Source of the DNA: Pseudomonadota bacterium
Lineage (GTDB): Bacteria > Myxococcota > Myxococcia > Myxococcales > Myxococcaceae
Assembly: GCA_023426545.1 (NCBI GenBank)
Contig: JAFAAN010000175.1
Location: 1-64,000, forward strand
Length of the DNA stretch: 64,000 bases
Direction: 5' to 3'
Shown: in pieces, positions 42,444 through 51,141 of the stretch
Layout: the number at the start of each line of letters is the position of its first letter
Position numbering within the stretch: position 1 is the stretch's first letter
Translations under genes and position numbers: made by a program
Notes under the pieces: model-generated
What the model saw: only the letters and a program-made list of their open reading frames with translations
What the model was told of the DNA's origin: nothing
Databases searched by the model: none

Positions 42444-43793
42444 TCACGGCGACTCGTAGCGCCGCAGCTTGTCGTAGAGGGTCCGCAGGCCGATGCCCAG
42501 CCGCTGGGCGGCGCGCTTGCGGTTCCCCGCCTCGTCCGCGATGGCCTGTTCGATGGCCCGCCGCTCCAGCTCTTCCAGCGTGAGGCTGGGGAGCCGTCCC
42601 TCCTCCCCCATCGGCGCCTCCTCCGGCCTCGCGGTCCCCGTCGGGTCCAGCCACAGGTGACGCGGCTCCACCACCACTCCATCCGCGAGGATGGCCGCCC
42701 GCTCGAGCGCGTTTCGCAGCTCGCGGACGTTTCCAGGCCACGCGAACGCCTCCAGGCGCGCCAGGGCCTCTGCTGACAACCGCAACCCCGGGCGCCCCAG
42801 CTCCTCACCGATGCGGCGCAGCAGCAGCTCCGCCAGGGGCCGCAGGTCCTCGCGCCGCTCGCGCAGCGCGGGCAGCCGGATGGGGAACACGGCGAGCCGG
42901 TGATAGAGGTCCTCACGGAACTCGCCGCGCGCCATCATCGCCTTCAGGTCGCGGTTGGTGGCCGCCACCCAGCGCACGTCGGCCTCCAGCGTTCGCGTGC
43001 CACCCACGCGCTCGAAGCGCCGCTCCTGCAGCACGCGCAGCAGCTTGGCCTGCAGCTCCGCCTTCAGCTCGCCCACCTCGTCGAGGAAGAACGTGCCGCC
43101 CTGGGCCAGCTCGATGCGGCCACGGCGCTGCGCCACCGCGCCGGTGAAGGCGCCCTTCTCGTGACCGAAGAGCTCGCTCTCCAGGAGCGTCTCCGTCAGC
43201 GCCGCGCAGTTGACGGCCACGAAAGGCCCGTCGGCGCGCTCGCTCCACTGATGAAGCGCCCGCGCCGTCACCTCCTTGCCCGTGCCGCTCTCCCCCACCA
43301 GCAACACGGTCGCCTGCGTGGGCGCCACCTTGCGCAGCGCCTCCACCACCGGCGCCATGGCGGGAGCGCCCCAGGTCAGCTCCACCTCGCCCGTGGACTG
43401 CCGCGCCCCTGTCTTCCAGTTGAGCAGCGCGCGCCGCTCCAGCGCCCGCGCCACCGTCAGGCGCAGCTCCGCGGGGCTGCCCACCGGCTTCAGCAGGTAG
43501 TCGAAGGCGCCCGCCTTCATCGCCGCCACCGCGCTCTCCACCGTGCCCACTGCGGTGAGCACCACCACCTCCACGTCCGGCTGCTCCTCCCGCACCTTTC
43601 GCAGGAGGGACAGCCCGTCCAGGCCCGGCATCCGCAGGTCCGTGAGCAGCAGGTCCACGCCCTGCCGCGCCAGAATCCTCGCGGCCTCGTCGCCGTCGGC
43701 GGCCGTCGTCACCGTGTGGCCCTCGAACTCCAGCGCCTCGGCGAGGAACGAGCGCACGCCCTCTTCGTCATCCGCCACCAGGATTCGCGCCAT
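42444..43793 (-). CDS. NtrC-family sigma-54-dependent response regulator
   Basis: 449 residues: receiver with phospho-acceptor D52 (TDLRMPG) and conserved K102, AAA+ core with Walker A GESGTGKE (167-174), the sigma-54 contact GAFTGA (214-219), Walker B GGTFFLDEVGEL, and a Fis-type HTH at the end (NRKRAAQRLGIGLRTLYDKLRRY). It should activate sigma-54 promoters. The matching sensor kinase gene lies 3 bases upstream and an exporter operon with a -24/-12 element lies divergently. I infer the regulator drives that operon. Confidence 0.93.
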   Translation of the reverse strand: MARILVADDEEGVRSFLAEALEFEGHTVTTAADGDEAARILARQGVDLLLTDLRMPGLDGLSLLRKVREEQPDVEVVVLTAVGTVESAVAAMKAGAFDYLLKPVGSPAELRLTVARALERRALLNWKTGARQSTGEVELTWGAPAMAPVVEALRKVAPTQATVLLVGESGTGKEVTARALHQWSERADGPFVAVNCAALTETLLESELFGHEKGAFTGAVAQRRGRIELAQGGTFFLDEVGELKAELQAKLLRVLQERRFERVGGTRTLEADVRWVAATNRDLKAMMARGEFREDLYHRLAVFPIRLPALRERREDLRPLAELLLRRIGEELGRPGLRLSAEALARLEAFAWPGNVRELRNALERAAILADGVVVEPRHLWLDPTGTARPEEAPMGEEGRLPSLTLEELERRAIEQAIADEAGNRKRAAQRLGIGLRTLYDKLRRYESP

Positions 43794-43796
43794 GGC

Positions 43797-45119
43797 TCAG
43801 GCTCCTCTCGCCGGAACGGTGAGGCGGAACTCCGCGCCGCCCCCGGCATGACTGCGCGCGCTCACCGAGCCTCCGTGCAGCTCGACGATGCGGCGGGTGA
43901 TGGCCAGCCCCAACCCCACGCCGCGCATGCGGCCGGTGACGAAGGGCTCGAAGATGCGCTCCTCCTCGCCCGCCGCGATGCCCGGGCCGTGGTCCTTCAC
44001 GGTGAACACGAGCGACGCCTCCTGCTGCTCCACGCTCACCTCCACCCGCCGTTCCTCGGGGCTGGCCTGGACGGCGTTGCGCAACACGTTCTCCAGCGCC
44101 TGCTGCAAGCGGCCCGCGTCGAGCGGCCAGTGCGTCCGCGTGGGCAGGTAGCGGGCCTCCACGCGCCAGGCGCCCGCGCTCTCCACCGCCGCGCGGAGCA
44201 CGTCGTTGGGGTCCACGTCCACGCGCCGCAGCTCGCCACTGGCCACGAAGCCCAGCAGGTCGTTCATCAGCTGCTCCAGGCGGACGGCCTCCGACACGAC
44301 GCGGCCCGCCTTCGGCGCCAGGACGGCGTCGTGCTCCACCCGCTCGGCCAGCAGCTGCGCGTGCCCCTTGAGCGACGCCAGGGGGTTGCGGAGCTCATGG
44401 GCCAGCACCGCGGACATCGTGCCCAGCGCGGCCAGCCGCCTCCCCCGCTCCAGCTCCCCGGCCAGGGCCTCGCGCTGCGCCAGCGAGCGGGAGAACGCGA
44501 AGGCCAGCGCGAGGATGCCCACGCACGAGGCCACCGCCACCCCGAGCAGGCGCTGCGAGCGCGACTCCAGCTCCAGCGCCGTGAGCGGCTCGAACTCGTA
44601 GAGCATCCGCAGGGGCTTGCGCGGCTCCTGGACGTCGCCCGCCGTGGACAGGCTCCGCGTCTCTTCGAGCGTCAGCGGACCGAACTGCGGCCGGGGCCGG
44701 CGGATGCGGTGGATGAGCCGCGCACGAGCGCCCTCCACCACCAGCGGCGAGCCCTCCTGGATGTCGCGGATCCCCACCTTCCCCTCACCGGCCGACACCA
44801 GCGGCTGCTCATCGTCCAGCACCGCCACGTAGCGGAGGCCGCCCCCCTGGTGGGAAGCCAGGAAGGCGTCCAGCGCGGCCTGGTCGGGCAGCCCGTCCGC
44901 GTCGCGGAAGGCCTCGAAGCCCGCCACCATGATGACGTTGGCCATGCCCCGGGCGACCAGGGCGGACGACTCCAGCGCGGTGCTCCGGATGAACAGCGCC
45001 GCCGACATCAGGACCGCGCACATGAGCACCGCCGCCACCCAGGGCGCACGGGGCCCGAGCGGGCGCCACCAGGGAGCGCCGCTCATCGCCGACCTCCACC
45101 GGGGTGACTGCAACTCCAT
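43797..45119 (-). CDS. Membrane sensor histidine kinase of the NtrC-type pair, 440 aa
   Basis: ATG 45119 has GGAGGT 5 bases upstream and defines the start. Membrane helices at 25-45 and 190-212 enclose a periplasmic sensor region. The H-box is VLAHELRNPLASL (H241), with the ATPase boxes LENVLRNAVQ, DHGPGIA and GVGLGLAITRR. The stimulus is unknown. It pairs with the regulator gene. Confidence 0.9.
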   Translation of the reverse strand: MELQSPRWRSAMSGAPWWRPLGPRAPWVAAVLMCAVLMSAALFIRSTALESSALVARGMANVIMVAGFEAFRDADGLPDQAALDAFLASHQGGGLRYVAVLDDEQPLVSAGEGKVGIRDIQEGSPLVVEGARARLIHRIRRPRPQFGPLTLEETRSLSTAGDVQEPRKPLRMLYEFEPLTALELESRSQRLLGVAVASCVGILALAFAFSRSLAQREALAGELERGRRLAALGTMSAVLAHELRNPLASLKGHAQLLAERVEHDAVLAPKAGRVVSEAVRLEQLMNDLLGFVASGELRRVDVDPNDVLRAAVESAGAWRVEARYLPTRTHWPLDAGRLQQALENVLRNAVQASPEERRVEVSVEQQEASLVFTVKDHGPGIAAGEEERIFEPFVTGRMRGVGLGLAITRRIVELHGGSVSARSHAGGGAEFRLTVPARGA

Positions 45120-45136
45120 CGCACACCTCCACGGAC

Positions 45137-45149
45137 TGCGAACTCTGCA
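45137..45149. promoter_or_regulatory. Degenerate operator half of the palindrome set
   Basis: TGCGAACTCTGCA resembles TGCGGAATCCGCA at 10 of 13 positions. It lies 18 bases upstream of the kinase start and pairs with the perfect copy at 45156. Confidence 0.4.
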
Positions 45150-45155
45150 TGTGGA

Positions 45156-45170
45156 GTGCGGAATCCGCAC
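45156..45170. promoter_or_regulatory. Perfect palindrome GTGCGGA-A-TCCGCAC
   Basis: GTGCGGAATCCGCAC is a perfect 7-bp inverted repeat with one central base, identical to the copy at 45418-45432. Placed near the kinase start it may serve autoregulation. Confidence 0.6.
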
Positions 45171-45417
45171 CCTCTTCCGTCAGCGGTGCGCGACTCGCGC
45201 GCTGGACGTCGTCCGGGCATCTCAGGGGGCATGGGCATCACTCCCGGGGGGGCGGCCACGAGGCCGCCGACAGGGCGACGGAGCAGCCGCGCCACACGGG
45301 CGTGCCTGCTCCTCACGGCCTCCCAGTGCAATCACGGGGCCCACGCCCGCTGTTGAGAGGCACGGGCCCCGCTGACAGGGGCCCGCGGGCGCGCGGTGCC
45401 AGAACCGCCGAGCGACG

Positions 45418-45432
45418 GTGCGGAATCCGCAC
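45418..45432. promoter_or_regulatory. Perfect palindrome, copy 2
   Basis: Same 15 bases as the copy at 45156-45170, about 90-100 bases upstream of the predicted transcription start of the exporter. This is the usual distance of NtrC-type enhancer sites. Confidence 0.65.
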
Positions 45433-45437
45433 TCCGA

Positions 45438-45452
45438 CTGCGGTTCCCGCAG
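45438..45452. promoter_or_regulatory. Related palindrome CTGCGG-TTC-CCGCAG
   Basis: A perfect 6-bp inverted repeat with 3 central bases, 5 bases beyond the previous site, centred 20 bases (about two turns) from it. The pair would suit cooperative binding of an NtrC-type oligomer. Confidence 0.5.
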
Positions 45453-45494
45453 CCCTGGCAGCCATTTCCCAAGTCATTTCCAGAGGTTGCCCCC

Positions 45495-45510
45495 TGGCAA
45501 GCTGAATGCA
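45495..45510 (+). promoter_or_regulatory. Sigma-54-type -24/-12 promoter
   Basis: TGGCAAGCTGAATGCA matches TGGCACG-N4-TTGCA except at two positions. GG and GC are separated by exactly 10 bases, the required spacing. Predicted start is near 45521. Confidence 0.6.
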
Positions 45511-45526
45511 ATGGCACCAGCCTGCG

Positions 45527-46870
45527 ATGAAAAACGGACAGACAACGCCGTGGTGGAAGCGGAAACCGTACCGGATGACGGCCCTGGCCCTGGGCTTCCT
45601 CGGGCTGGTGGCGGCGCCCGGTGTGGGGCTGGCCCAGGAGACGCCGCAGCGGAAGAGCGTCACGCTGGAGGAGGCCATTGCCCTGGCGCTGAAGACGAGC
45701 CCCCAGGTGGCGCAGGCCACCGGCAGCGTCACGACGACGGGCGCGGCCGAGCGCAGCGCGTTTGGCGCCTACCTGCCGACCCTGTCGGCGAGCGCGAGCA
45801 GCTCGCTGGCGAGCAGCCAGCGCCTGGACCCGACCACCGGCGCGGTGTTCAACGCCCCCAGCGACAACTACAGCACGGGTTTGTCCGCCTCGTGGAACGT
45901 CTTCACCGGCGGCCAGCGCAGCGCCAACAGTCGGCAGGCACAGGCGCGCTCCAGCGCGGCCCAGGCCGGGCTCACGGCGCAGCGTGCCTCCGCGGTGCTC
46001 AACGTCGAGCGCGCCTACTACGAGGTGCTGCGCGCGGGCGGCCTGGAGGAAGTCGCCAGCTCCCGCATCGAGCGCGCGAAGCAGAACGCGGAGGCCGCCG
46101 AGCGGCGGCTGGCCGTGGGCTCGGCGACGCGCTCCGATTTGTTGCGGGCGAAGTACGACCTCACCTCCGCGCAGGAGGCCCTCCTCTCCGCGCAGACGCA
46201 GCGCACCGCCGCGGCGCTGTCGCTGGGGCGGCTGATTGGTGAGGACGGCCCGGTGGACGCCACGCCCCTGGAGAACCAGGAAGAGGCCCCGCTCGCGCTC
46301 ACCGAGGAGGCCCTGGCCGACGAAATCACCGCCCGGGCGCCAGCGGTGCTGGCGGCGGAGGCCGACCTGCGTGCCGCGGAGGCCGGCGTCAACTCGGCCA
46401 GGTCGAACTACCTCCCCACGGTGCGCCTGTCGGGTGGCTATGACTGGTTCAACGACGAGCCCGCGCTCACGGGGGGCCGCACGAGCTGGTCGGTGCGGCT
46501 GGGCCTCTCCTACCCCATCTTCGACGGCTTCGTGCGGGAGGAGCGCGTGGTGAACGCACGGACCCAGGCGTCGGTGGCGCAAGCCACGCTGGCGGACACC
46601 CGGCGCGCGGTGCGCTCGGGCGTGGGCACCTCCCTGAGCCAGCTCAAGCTGGCGTCGAACCGCATCGCCCTGGCGGCGGAGTCCGTCTCGGTGGCGCGGG
46701 AAGACCTGAAGGTGCAGCAGGAGCGATACAAGCTGGGGGCCACCACCATCCTCGAGCTACTGACGTCCCAGGAGAACCTCGTGCAGGCGGAGACCAGCCT
46801 GGTGGCGTCCCGCTTCGAGTACCGCATCGCGCGCGCGGAGCTGGAAGCGCTCGCGGGGAGGCCGCTGTGA
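45527..46870 (+). CDS. TolC-family channel of the sigma-54-linked exporter
   Basis: 447 residues. N-terminal basic region and signal (KRKPYRMTALALGFLGLVAAPGVGLAQ), then the duplicated helix-hairpin and beta-strand layout of TolC: LNVERAYYEVLRAGG, AAERRLAVGSATRSDLLRAKYDLTSAQEALLSAQ, SLSQLKLASNRIALAAESVSVAREDLKVQQERYKLG. Start ATG 45527 is chosen; ATG 45575 is an alternative because the predicted transcript begins only 6 bases before 45527. It overlaps the ATPase gene by 4 bases. Confidence 0.88.
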   Translation: MKNGQTTPWWKRKPYRMTALALGFLGLVAAPGVGLAQETPQRKSVTLEEAIALALKTSPQVAQATGSVTTTGAAERSAFGAYLPTLSASASSSLASSQRLDPTTGAVFNAPSDNYSTGLSASWNVFTGGQRSANSRQAQARSSAAQAGLTAQRASAVLNVERAYYEVLRAGGLEEVASSRIERAKQNAEAAERRLAVGSATRSDLLRAKYDLTSAQEALLSAQTQRTAAALSLGRLIGEDGPVDATPLENQEEAPLALTEEALADEITARAPAVLAAEADLRAAEAGVNSARSNYLPTVRLSGGYDWFNDEPALTGGRTSWSVRLGLSYPIFDGFVREERVVNARTQASVAQATLADTRRAVRSGVGTSLSQLKLASNRIALAAESVSVAREDLKVQQERYKLGATTILELLTSQENLVQAETSLVASRFEYRIARAELEALAGRPL

Positions 46871-47613
46871 GCACGCCCCCCCAACCGCAGGCGCCACAGG
46901 GCACCGCTCCGTCGCGTGACATCTCCGACGTGGTCATCCGCGTCGAGGGGCTGCGCAAGGACTACACGATGGGCTCCGAGGTGGTCCGCGCGCTGCGCGG
47001 CGTGAGCCTCACCATCCGACGCAACGAATACGTCGCCGTCATGGGCCCGTCCGGCTCCGGCAAGTCCACCTTCATGAACCTCATCGGCTGCCTGGACGTC
47101 CCGAGCGAAGGCCAGTACTGGCTCAACGGCCAGCCGGTGGCAGGCATGTCGGAGAACGCGCTGGCCCGCATCCGGAACCGGGAGCTGGGCTTCGTGTTCC
47201 AGAGCTTCAACCTGCTGCCCCGCGCGTCAGCGCTGGACAACGTGGCCCTGCCGCTCATCTACGCCCGCGTCCCCAAGAAGGACCGGCGCGAGCGTGCGGC
47301 GGCCATGCTGGAGAAGGTGGGTCTGGGCTCGCGCAAGGACCACCGTCCCAACGAGCTGTCCGGCGGTCAGCGCCAGCGCGTGGCCATTGCCCGCGCGCTG
47401 GTGACGCAGCCCGCCCTGCTGCTGGCGGACGAGCCCACGGGCGCGCTGGACAGCCGCACGGGCGAGGAGATCATGGCCCTCTTCGGTGAGCTGCACGCCC
47501 AGGGACAGACGCTGATGCTCGTCACCCACGAGTCGGACATCGCGGCGCACGCGCAGCGGGTGCTGTTCCTCAAGGACGGCGTCATCGAGCGGGACGAGCG
47601 GAATCGGAGCTGA
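46867..47613 (+). CDS. ABC ATP-binding protein (MacB/LolD type), second exporter
   Basis: 248 residues: Walker A GPSGSGKSTFMN, LSGGQRQRVAIARALV, Walker B LLLADEPTGALD, LVTHESD. GTG at 46867 overlaps the TolC-like stop. It powers the permease encoded at 49102. Unlike the 18.5-24 kb operon, the order here is TolC, ATPase, adaptor, permease. Confidence 0.93.
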   Translation: MSTPPQPQAPQGTAPSRDISDVVIRVEGLRKDYTMGSEVVRALRGVSLTIRRNEYVAVMGPSGSGKSTFMNLIGCLDVPSEGQYWLNGQPVAGMSENALARIRNRELGFVFQSFNLLPRASALDNVALPLIYARVPKKDRRERAAAMLEKVGLGSRKDHRPNELSGGQRQRVAIARALVTQPALLLADEPTGALDSRTGEEIMALFGELHAQGQTLMLVTHESDIAAHAQRVLFLKDGVIERDERNRS

Positions 47614-47658
47614 ATTTTCGCCACGCTCGCAGCGTGGGACAGGGAACGGGAGGTCGTC

Positions 47659-49071
47659 GTGAGCAAGACGAAGGCGTGGATCATCTCGGGCAGTGCCGCG
47701 CTCCTTCTCGGAGCGGGCGTGTACGTCACCCAGCGCGGCGGAGAGCCCAGGACGCAGGAGCGCTCGGCCGCGCTGACGGTGGCGGAGCGCCGGGACATGG
47801 AGGTCATCGCCGAATCCGCGGGCCTGGTCGAGCCGCTTCGCGTGGTGGAGGTGAAGTCCAAGGCCTCCGGCGAGGTGCTGAAGGTCCACTTCGACACCGG
47901 TGACACCGTGGCCCAGGGCGCGCTGCTGGCGGAGGTCGAGCCGCGTGACGTGCAGAACGCGCTGGCCCAGGCCCAGGCCGACCTGGAGTCCGCGCGGGTG
48001 CGGCTGAACACGACCGAGGCCCAGCGCGTGCGCATGGAGGCGCTGCGCCAGGACGGCTATGTGACACAGCAGGAGTACGAGACGGCCGTGGACGCCTCCG
48101 CGACGGCGCGGGCCGCCAAGGTCCGTGCGGAGACGAACCTCCAGCTGGCGCGCGAGCGCAGCCGGGACGTCACCATCGTCGCGCCGAGCGCCGGCACCAT
48201 CCTGGAGCGGGCCATCCAGCCGGGCGTCATCATCGCCTCGGCCACCAACAACGTCTCCGGCGGCACCGCGCTGTTCAAGATGGCCGACCTGTCGGTGATG
48301 CAGGTGCGCGCCAAGGTGGATGAGACGGACGTCGGGCAGATCAAGCCCGGTCTGAAGGCGCGCATCACCATGGAGGCCTACCCGGGCCGCACCTTCATGG
48401 GTGAGGTCGTGAAGATCGAACCCCAGGCCGTGGTGGAGCAGAACGTCACCCTCTTCCCGGTCCTCGTGCGGATGGACAACCCGGACGGCCTGCTCCGCCC
48501 GGGGATGAACGCGGAGGTGGCGATCGAAATCTCCCGCCGGCGCAACGCCATCACCGTGCCCAACACCGCGGTGGTGGGCATTCGCGACGCGCGGGCCGCG
48601 GCGGCCGCCGTGGGCGTCTCCGAAGATGCGATGCGCGCGATGATGCGTCCGCCGGGTGCCCCAAGCAACCGGGGTGCGACGACGGTCTCTGCCGCCGGTG
48701 AGGCGGGCGCGGGCGCCAACGCGGTGCCGGTGAAGGCCGAGGCCGGCCGAAGCATGGGCGAAGGCCAGGGCGGCGCGGGCGAGGGCCGTGCGGCGCGCCG
48801 GGCGCGGGAGGATCGCCAGGGCACGGGGGACACGCGGATGGGCGTCGTCTTCGTGCAGGGTCCGAAGGCCGTGGAGCCCCGGCGCGTCACGCTGGGCCTG
48901 AGCGACTGGGAGAGCACCGAGGTGGTGAGCGGACTGGAGGAAGGCGAGCAGGTGGTGCTCATCACCGTCGCGAAGCTCCAGCAGCAGCAGCAGCAGAACA
49001 CGGAGCGGATGCGCCAGATGACGGGCGGCGTGATTCCTGGCGCGGGCGGTGGTTCGCGCATGCGGCGCTAG
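47659..49071 (+). CDS. Periplasmic adaptor with Gly/Ala-rich insertion, second exporter
   Basis: 470 residues from GTG 47659 (GGGAGG 6 bases upstream). A single N-terminal helix (AWIISGSAALLLGAGVYV), biotinyl-lipoyl half (VKSKASGEVLKVHFDTGDTVAQGALLAEVEP), hairpin (ALAQAQADLESARVRLNTTEAQRVRMEALRQ), and VTIVAPSAGTILERAIQPG. Between the last barrel strand and the C-terminal domain lies a low-complexity insertion (about 310-390, PPGAPSNRGATTVSAAGEAGAG...) not seen in MacA. A CAG run (48979-48996) encodes six Gln near the end. Confidence 0.85.
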   Translation: MSKTKAWIISGSAALLLGAGVYVTQRGGEPRTQERSAALTVAERRDMEVIAESAGLVEPLRVVEVKSKASGEVLKVHFDTGDTVAQGALLAEVEPRDVQNALAQAQADLESARVRLNTTEAQRVRMEALRQDGYVTQQEYETAVDASATARAAKVRAETNLQLARERSRDVTIVAPSAGTILERAIQPGVIIASATNNVSGGTALFKMADLSVMQVRAKVDETDVGQIKPGLKARITMEAYPGRTFMGEVVKIEPQAVVEQNVTLFPVLVRMDNPDGLLRPGMNAEVAIEISRRRNAITVPNTAVVGIRDARAAAAAVGVSEDAMRAMMRPPGAPSNRGATTVSAAGEAGAGANAVPVKAEAGRSMGEGQGGAGEGRAARRAREDRQGTGDTRMGVVFVQGPKAVEPRRVTLGLSDWESTEVVSGLEEGEQVVLITVAKLQQQQQQNTERMRQMTGGVIPGAGGGSRMRR

Positions 49072-49101
49072 GCCTGGTTCGAGGAAGGAGGAGGACACGT
49101 C

Positions 49102-50310
49102 ATGGGAGAAATCATCCGGGTCGCATTCGATGCGGTCCTCGCCAACAAGCTGCGCTCCTTGCTGACGATGCTGGGCATCGTCATCGGCATCGCCGCCGTC
49201 ATCACCATGGTGGCGCTGGGCGAAGGCGCGCAGCGCTCGGTGGCGCAGCGGCTCCAGACGCTGGGGACCAACGTCCTCACGGTGCGTCCCGGCCAGTCCT
49301 TCGCCGGGGGCGGCATGATTCGCGCCCAGGCGTCGTTGACCATCGATGACGCGGAGGCCCTGCGTGAGAACCCGCGCTACATCCAGGCCGTCGCGCCGGA
49401 GATCGAATCGCGCTTCCAGGTGGAGTACGGCGCGAAGAACGCGAACCTGTCCGTCGTGGGAACCTGGCCGGACTACTTCCGCGTCAACCAGGGCCAGATT
49501 ACGCACGGCCGGCTCTTCACGGAGGCGGAGGACCGGGGGCGCCGCCGGGTGGTGGTGCTGGGCGCGCTCGCGGGCACCCAGCTGGGCCTGGCCGACACCG
49601 CGTCCCTGGTGGGCGAGTCCATCCGCATCCGGGGGATTCCCTTCGAGGTCATCGGGGTGCTGGCCGAGAAAGGCGCGCAGGGCTTCAACAACCCGGACGA
49701 GAGCCTCTACATCCCGCTGTCCACCGCGCAGTTCCGGGTGATGGGCAGCGACCGCATCCGCTCCATCGCCGTGCAGGCCGTGAGCGACACCACGATGAGC
49801 GACGCGATGGCGGAGATCGACCAGAAGATTCGCCGCGAGCACCGGCTGCGCCCGGAGCAGGCCGCGGACTTCAACATCCGCGACCAGGCCTCGCTGCTCA
49901 ACACCATGCAGGAGACCACGCAGACCTTCTCCCTGCTGCTGGCCGGCATCGCCGCCATCTCCCTGCTGGTGGGAGGCATCGGCATCATGAACATCATGCT
50001 CGTCTCGGTGACGGAGCGGACGCGCGAGATTGGCCTGCGCAAGGCCCTGGGCGCCACGGGCATGGACATCATGCTCCAGTTCCTCGTGGAGTCGCTCGTG
50101 CTGTGCCTGGCGGGCGGAACGCTCGGGTTGCTGCTGGGCATCGGCGGCGCGGCGACGCTCGAGCGCATGGCGGGCTGGACGGTGGTGGTGGCCCCCGAGG
50201 CCATCGTCGTGGCCATTGCCTTCTCCGCGACCGTGGGCGTGTTCTTCGGCATCTGGCCGGCGCGCCGCGCGGCGAGCCTGGCGCCCATCGAATCGCTCCG
50301 CTACGAGTGA
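49102..50310 (+). CDS. MacB-type ABC permease, second exporter
   Basis: 402 residues: N-terminal helix (LRSLLTMLGIVIGIAAVITMVAL), periplasmic domain (about 50-270), and three C-terminal helices (LLLAGIAAISLLVGGIGIMNIMLVSV, LVLCLAGGTLGLLLGIGGA, PEAIVVAIAFSATVGVFFGI) with coupling motif TERTREIGLRKALGATG. GAGGAAGGAGGAGG precedes ATG 49102. It ends the sigma-54-linked operon. Confidence 0.92.
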   Translation: MGEIIRVAFDAVLANKLRSLLTMLGIVIGIAAVITMVALGEGAQRSVAQRLQTLGTNVLTVRPGQSFAGGGMIRAQASLTIDDAEALRENPRYIQAVAPEIESRFQVEYGAKNANLSVVGTWPDYFRVNQGQITHGRLFTEAEDRGRRRVVVLGALAGTQLGLADTASLVGESIRIRGIPFEVIGVLAEKGAQGFNNPDESLYIPLSTAQFRVMGSDRIRSIAVQAVSDTTMSDAMAEIDQKIRREHRLRPEQAADFNIRDQASLLNTMQETTQTFSLLLAGIAAISLLVGGIGIMNIMLVSVTERTREIGLRKALGATGMDIMLQFLVESLVLCLAGGTLGLLLGIGGAATLERMAGWTVVVAPEAIVVAIAFSATVGVFFGIWPARRAASLAPIESLRYE

Positions 50311-50354
50311 TGCCCCCGGCGGCCCCCGCCACGACGGAGGCCGTCGCCGCGCAT

Positions 50355-50385
50355 GCCTGCCCGCCCGTCCGGGGCAGCGGCAGGC
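50355..50385 (+). terminator. GCCTGCC/GGCAGGC hairpin after the exporter operon
   Basis: A 7-bp stem (50355-50361 with 50379-50385) encloses a further GCCC/GGGC pairing. It lies 45 bases after the permease stop. No T run is present, so it could act as a 3' stem or factor-dependent terminator. Confidence 0.45.
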
Positions 50386-50477
50386 AACGCGCCCGGAAGC
50401 CATGTCCGGGCCTCCCCTTCCTGGCCGGGGCTGCACAGCGTGCAGATGTTTGCAGACCCCACTCGAGGAGGGATGAC

Positions 50478-51035
50478 ATGGCGGGCGGAAAGCGGATTGC
50501 GTGCATCGTGGACGCGGGCTTCGAGGACTCGGAGCTCCGGGTGCCCTACGACAGGCTGCGGCAGGCAGGCCATGAGGTGGTCCTCATCGGCAAGAAGGCC
50601 GGAGCCGAGGTCATGGGCAAACGAGGCAAGGAGACGTTCCGCCTGGACCGGAGCATCGATGACGTCCAGGTGAATGACTTCGACATGCTGCTCATCCCCG
50701 GGGGCTACTCGCCGGACCACCTCCGGGCCGACGAGCGTTTCGTCCGGTTCGTGAAGGAATTCGACGATCGCGGGAAGCTCATCGCAGCGGTGTGCCATGG
50801 GCCGCAGCTCTTCATCGCCGCGCGCATCGTGGATGGGCGGACGCTCACGGCCTGGCCCACGATTCAGCAGGACCTGAGCCTCATCCCCAACGTCACGGTG
50901 AAGGATGAAGTGGTGGTGCGCGATGCCAACTGGATCACCAGCCGCAAGCCCGATGACCTGGAGGACTTCAGCCGGGCCATCATCGAGGACCTGAAGAGCG
51001 CGGGTGCCTCGGCGGGCCAGGAAGCGCGCACGTGA
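50478..51035 (+). CDS. DJ-1/PfpI-family protein (glyoxalase/peptidase-like)
   Basis: 185 residues, ATG 50478 with GAGGAGGG upstream. The fold markers are E16, MLLIPGGYSPD (70-80) and the nucleophile elbow AVCHGPQLF with C106-H107. The PfpI/YhbO branch includes deglycase-like and cysteine-protease-like members, so the activity is not fixed. It stands alone, 167 bases after the exporter operon and convergent with the SDR gene. Confidence 0.88.
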   Translation: MAGGKRIACIVDAGFEDSELRVPYDRLRQAGHEVVLIGKKAGAEVMGKRGKETFRLDRSIDDVQVNDFDMLLIPGGYSPDHLRADERFVRFVKEFDDRGKLIAAVCHGPQLFIAARIVDGRTLTAWPTIQQDLSLIPNVTVKDEVVVRDANWITSRKPDDLEDFSRAIIEDLKSAGASAGQEART

Positions 51036-51141
51036 GCACGCGCCGTTCCAGCGTGACGGCGCCGGGTGGCGCGCCCCCAGGCGTGTGACGCGTCGAAGCG
51101 CGCGGGCGCGGACCGCGGAGTGAGGTGGACTGCGCCGGCCC

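Larger units (their letters stand above)
45120..45526. other. 407-base regulatory gap between kinase and exporter operon
   Basis: Contains four related palindromes at 45137-45149, 45156-45170, 45418-45432 and 45438-45452, a GC-rich inverted repeat CGGGGCCC (45335-45342) with GGGCCCCG (45364-45371), and a sigma-54-type element at 45495-45510. No ORF here looks real. Confidence 0.7.

Noticed and set aside
45335..45371. CGGGGCCC/GGGCCCCG inverted repeat in the regulatory gap
   Set aside because: Could be a terminator or chance in GC-rich DNA; no T run and no matching gene end, so not listed as a separate element.
48979..48996. (CAG)6 run
   Set aside because: Encodes a short Gln tract in the adaptor; a simple codon repeat and not a separate element.
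47227..50436. 1069-codon minus-strand ORF over the exporter operon
   Set aside because: His/Arg-rich mirror frame of well-recognised ABC genes; no domain signature.
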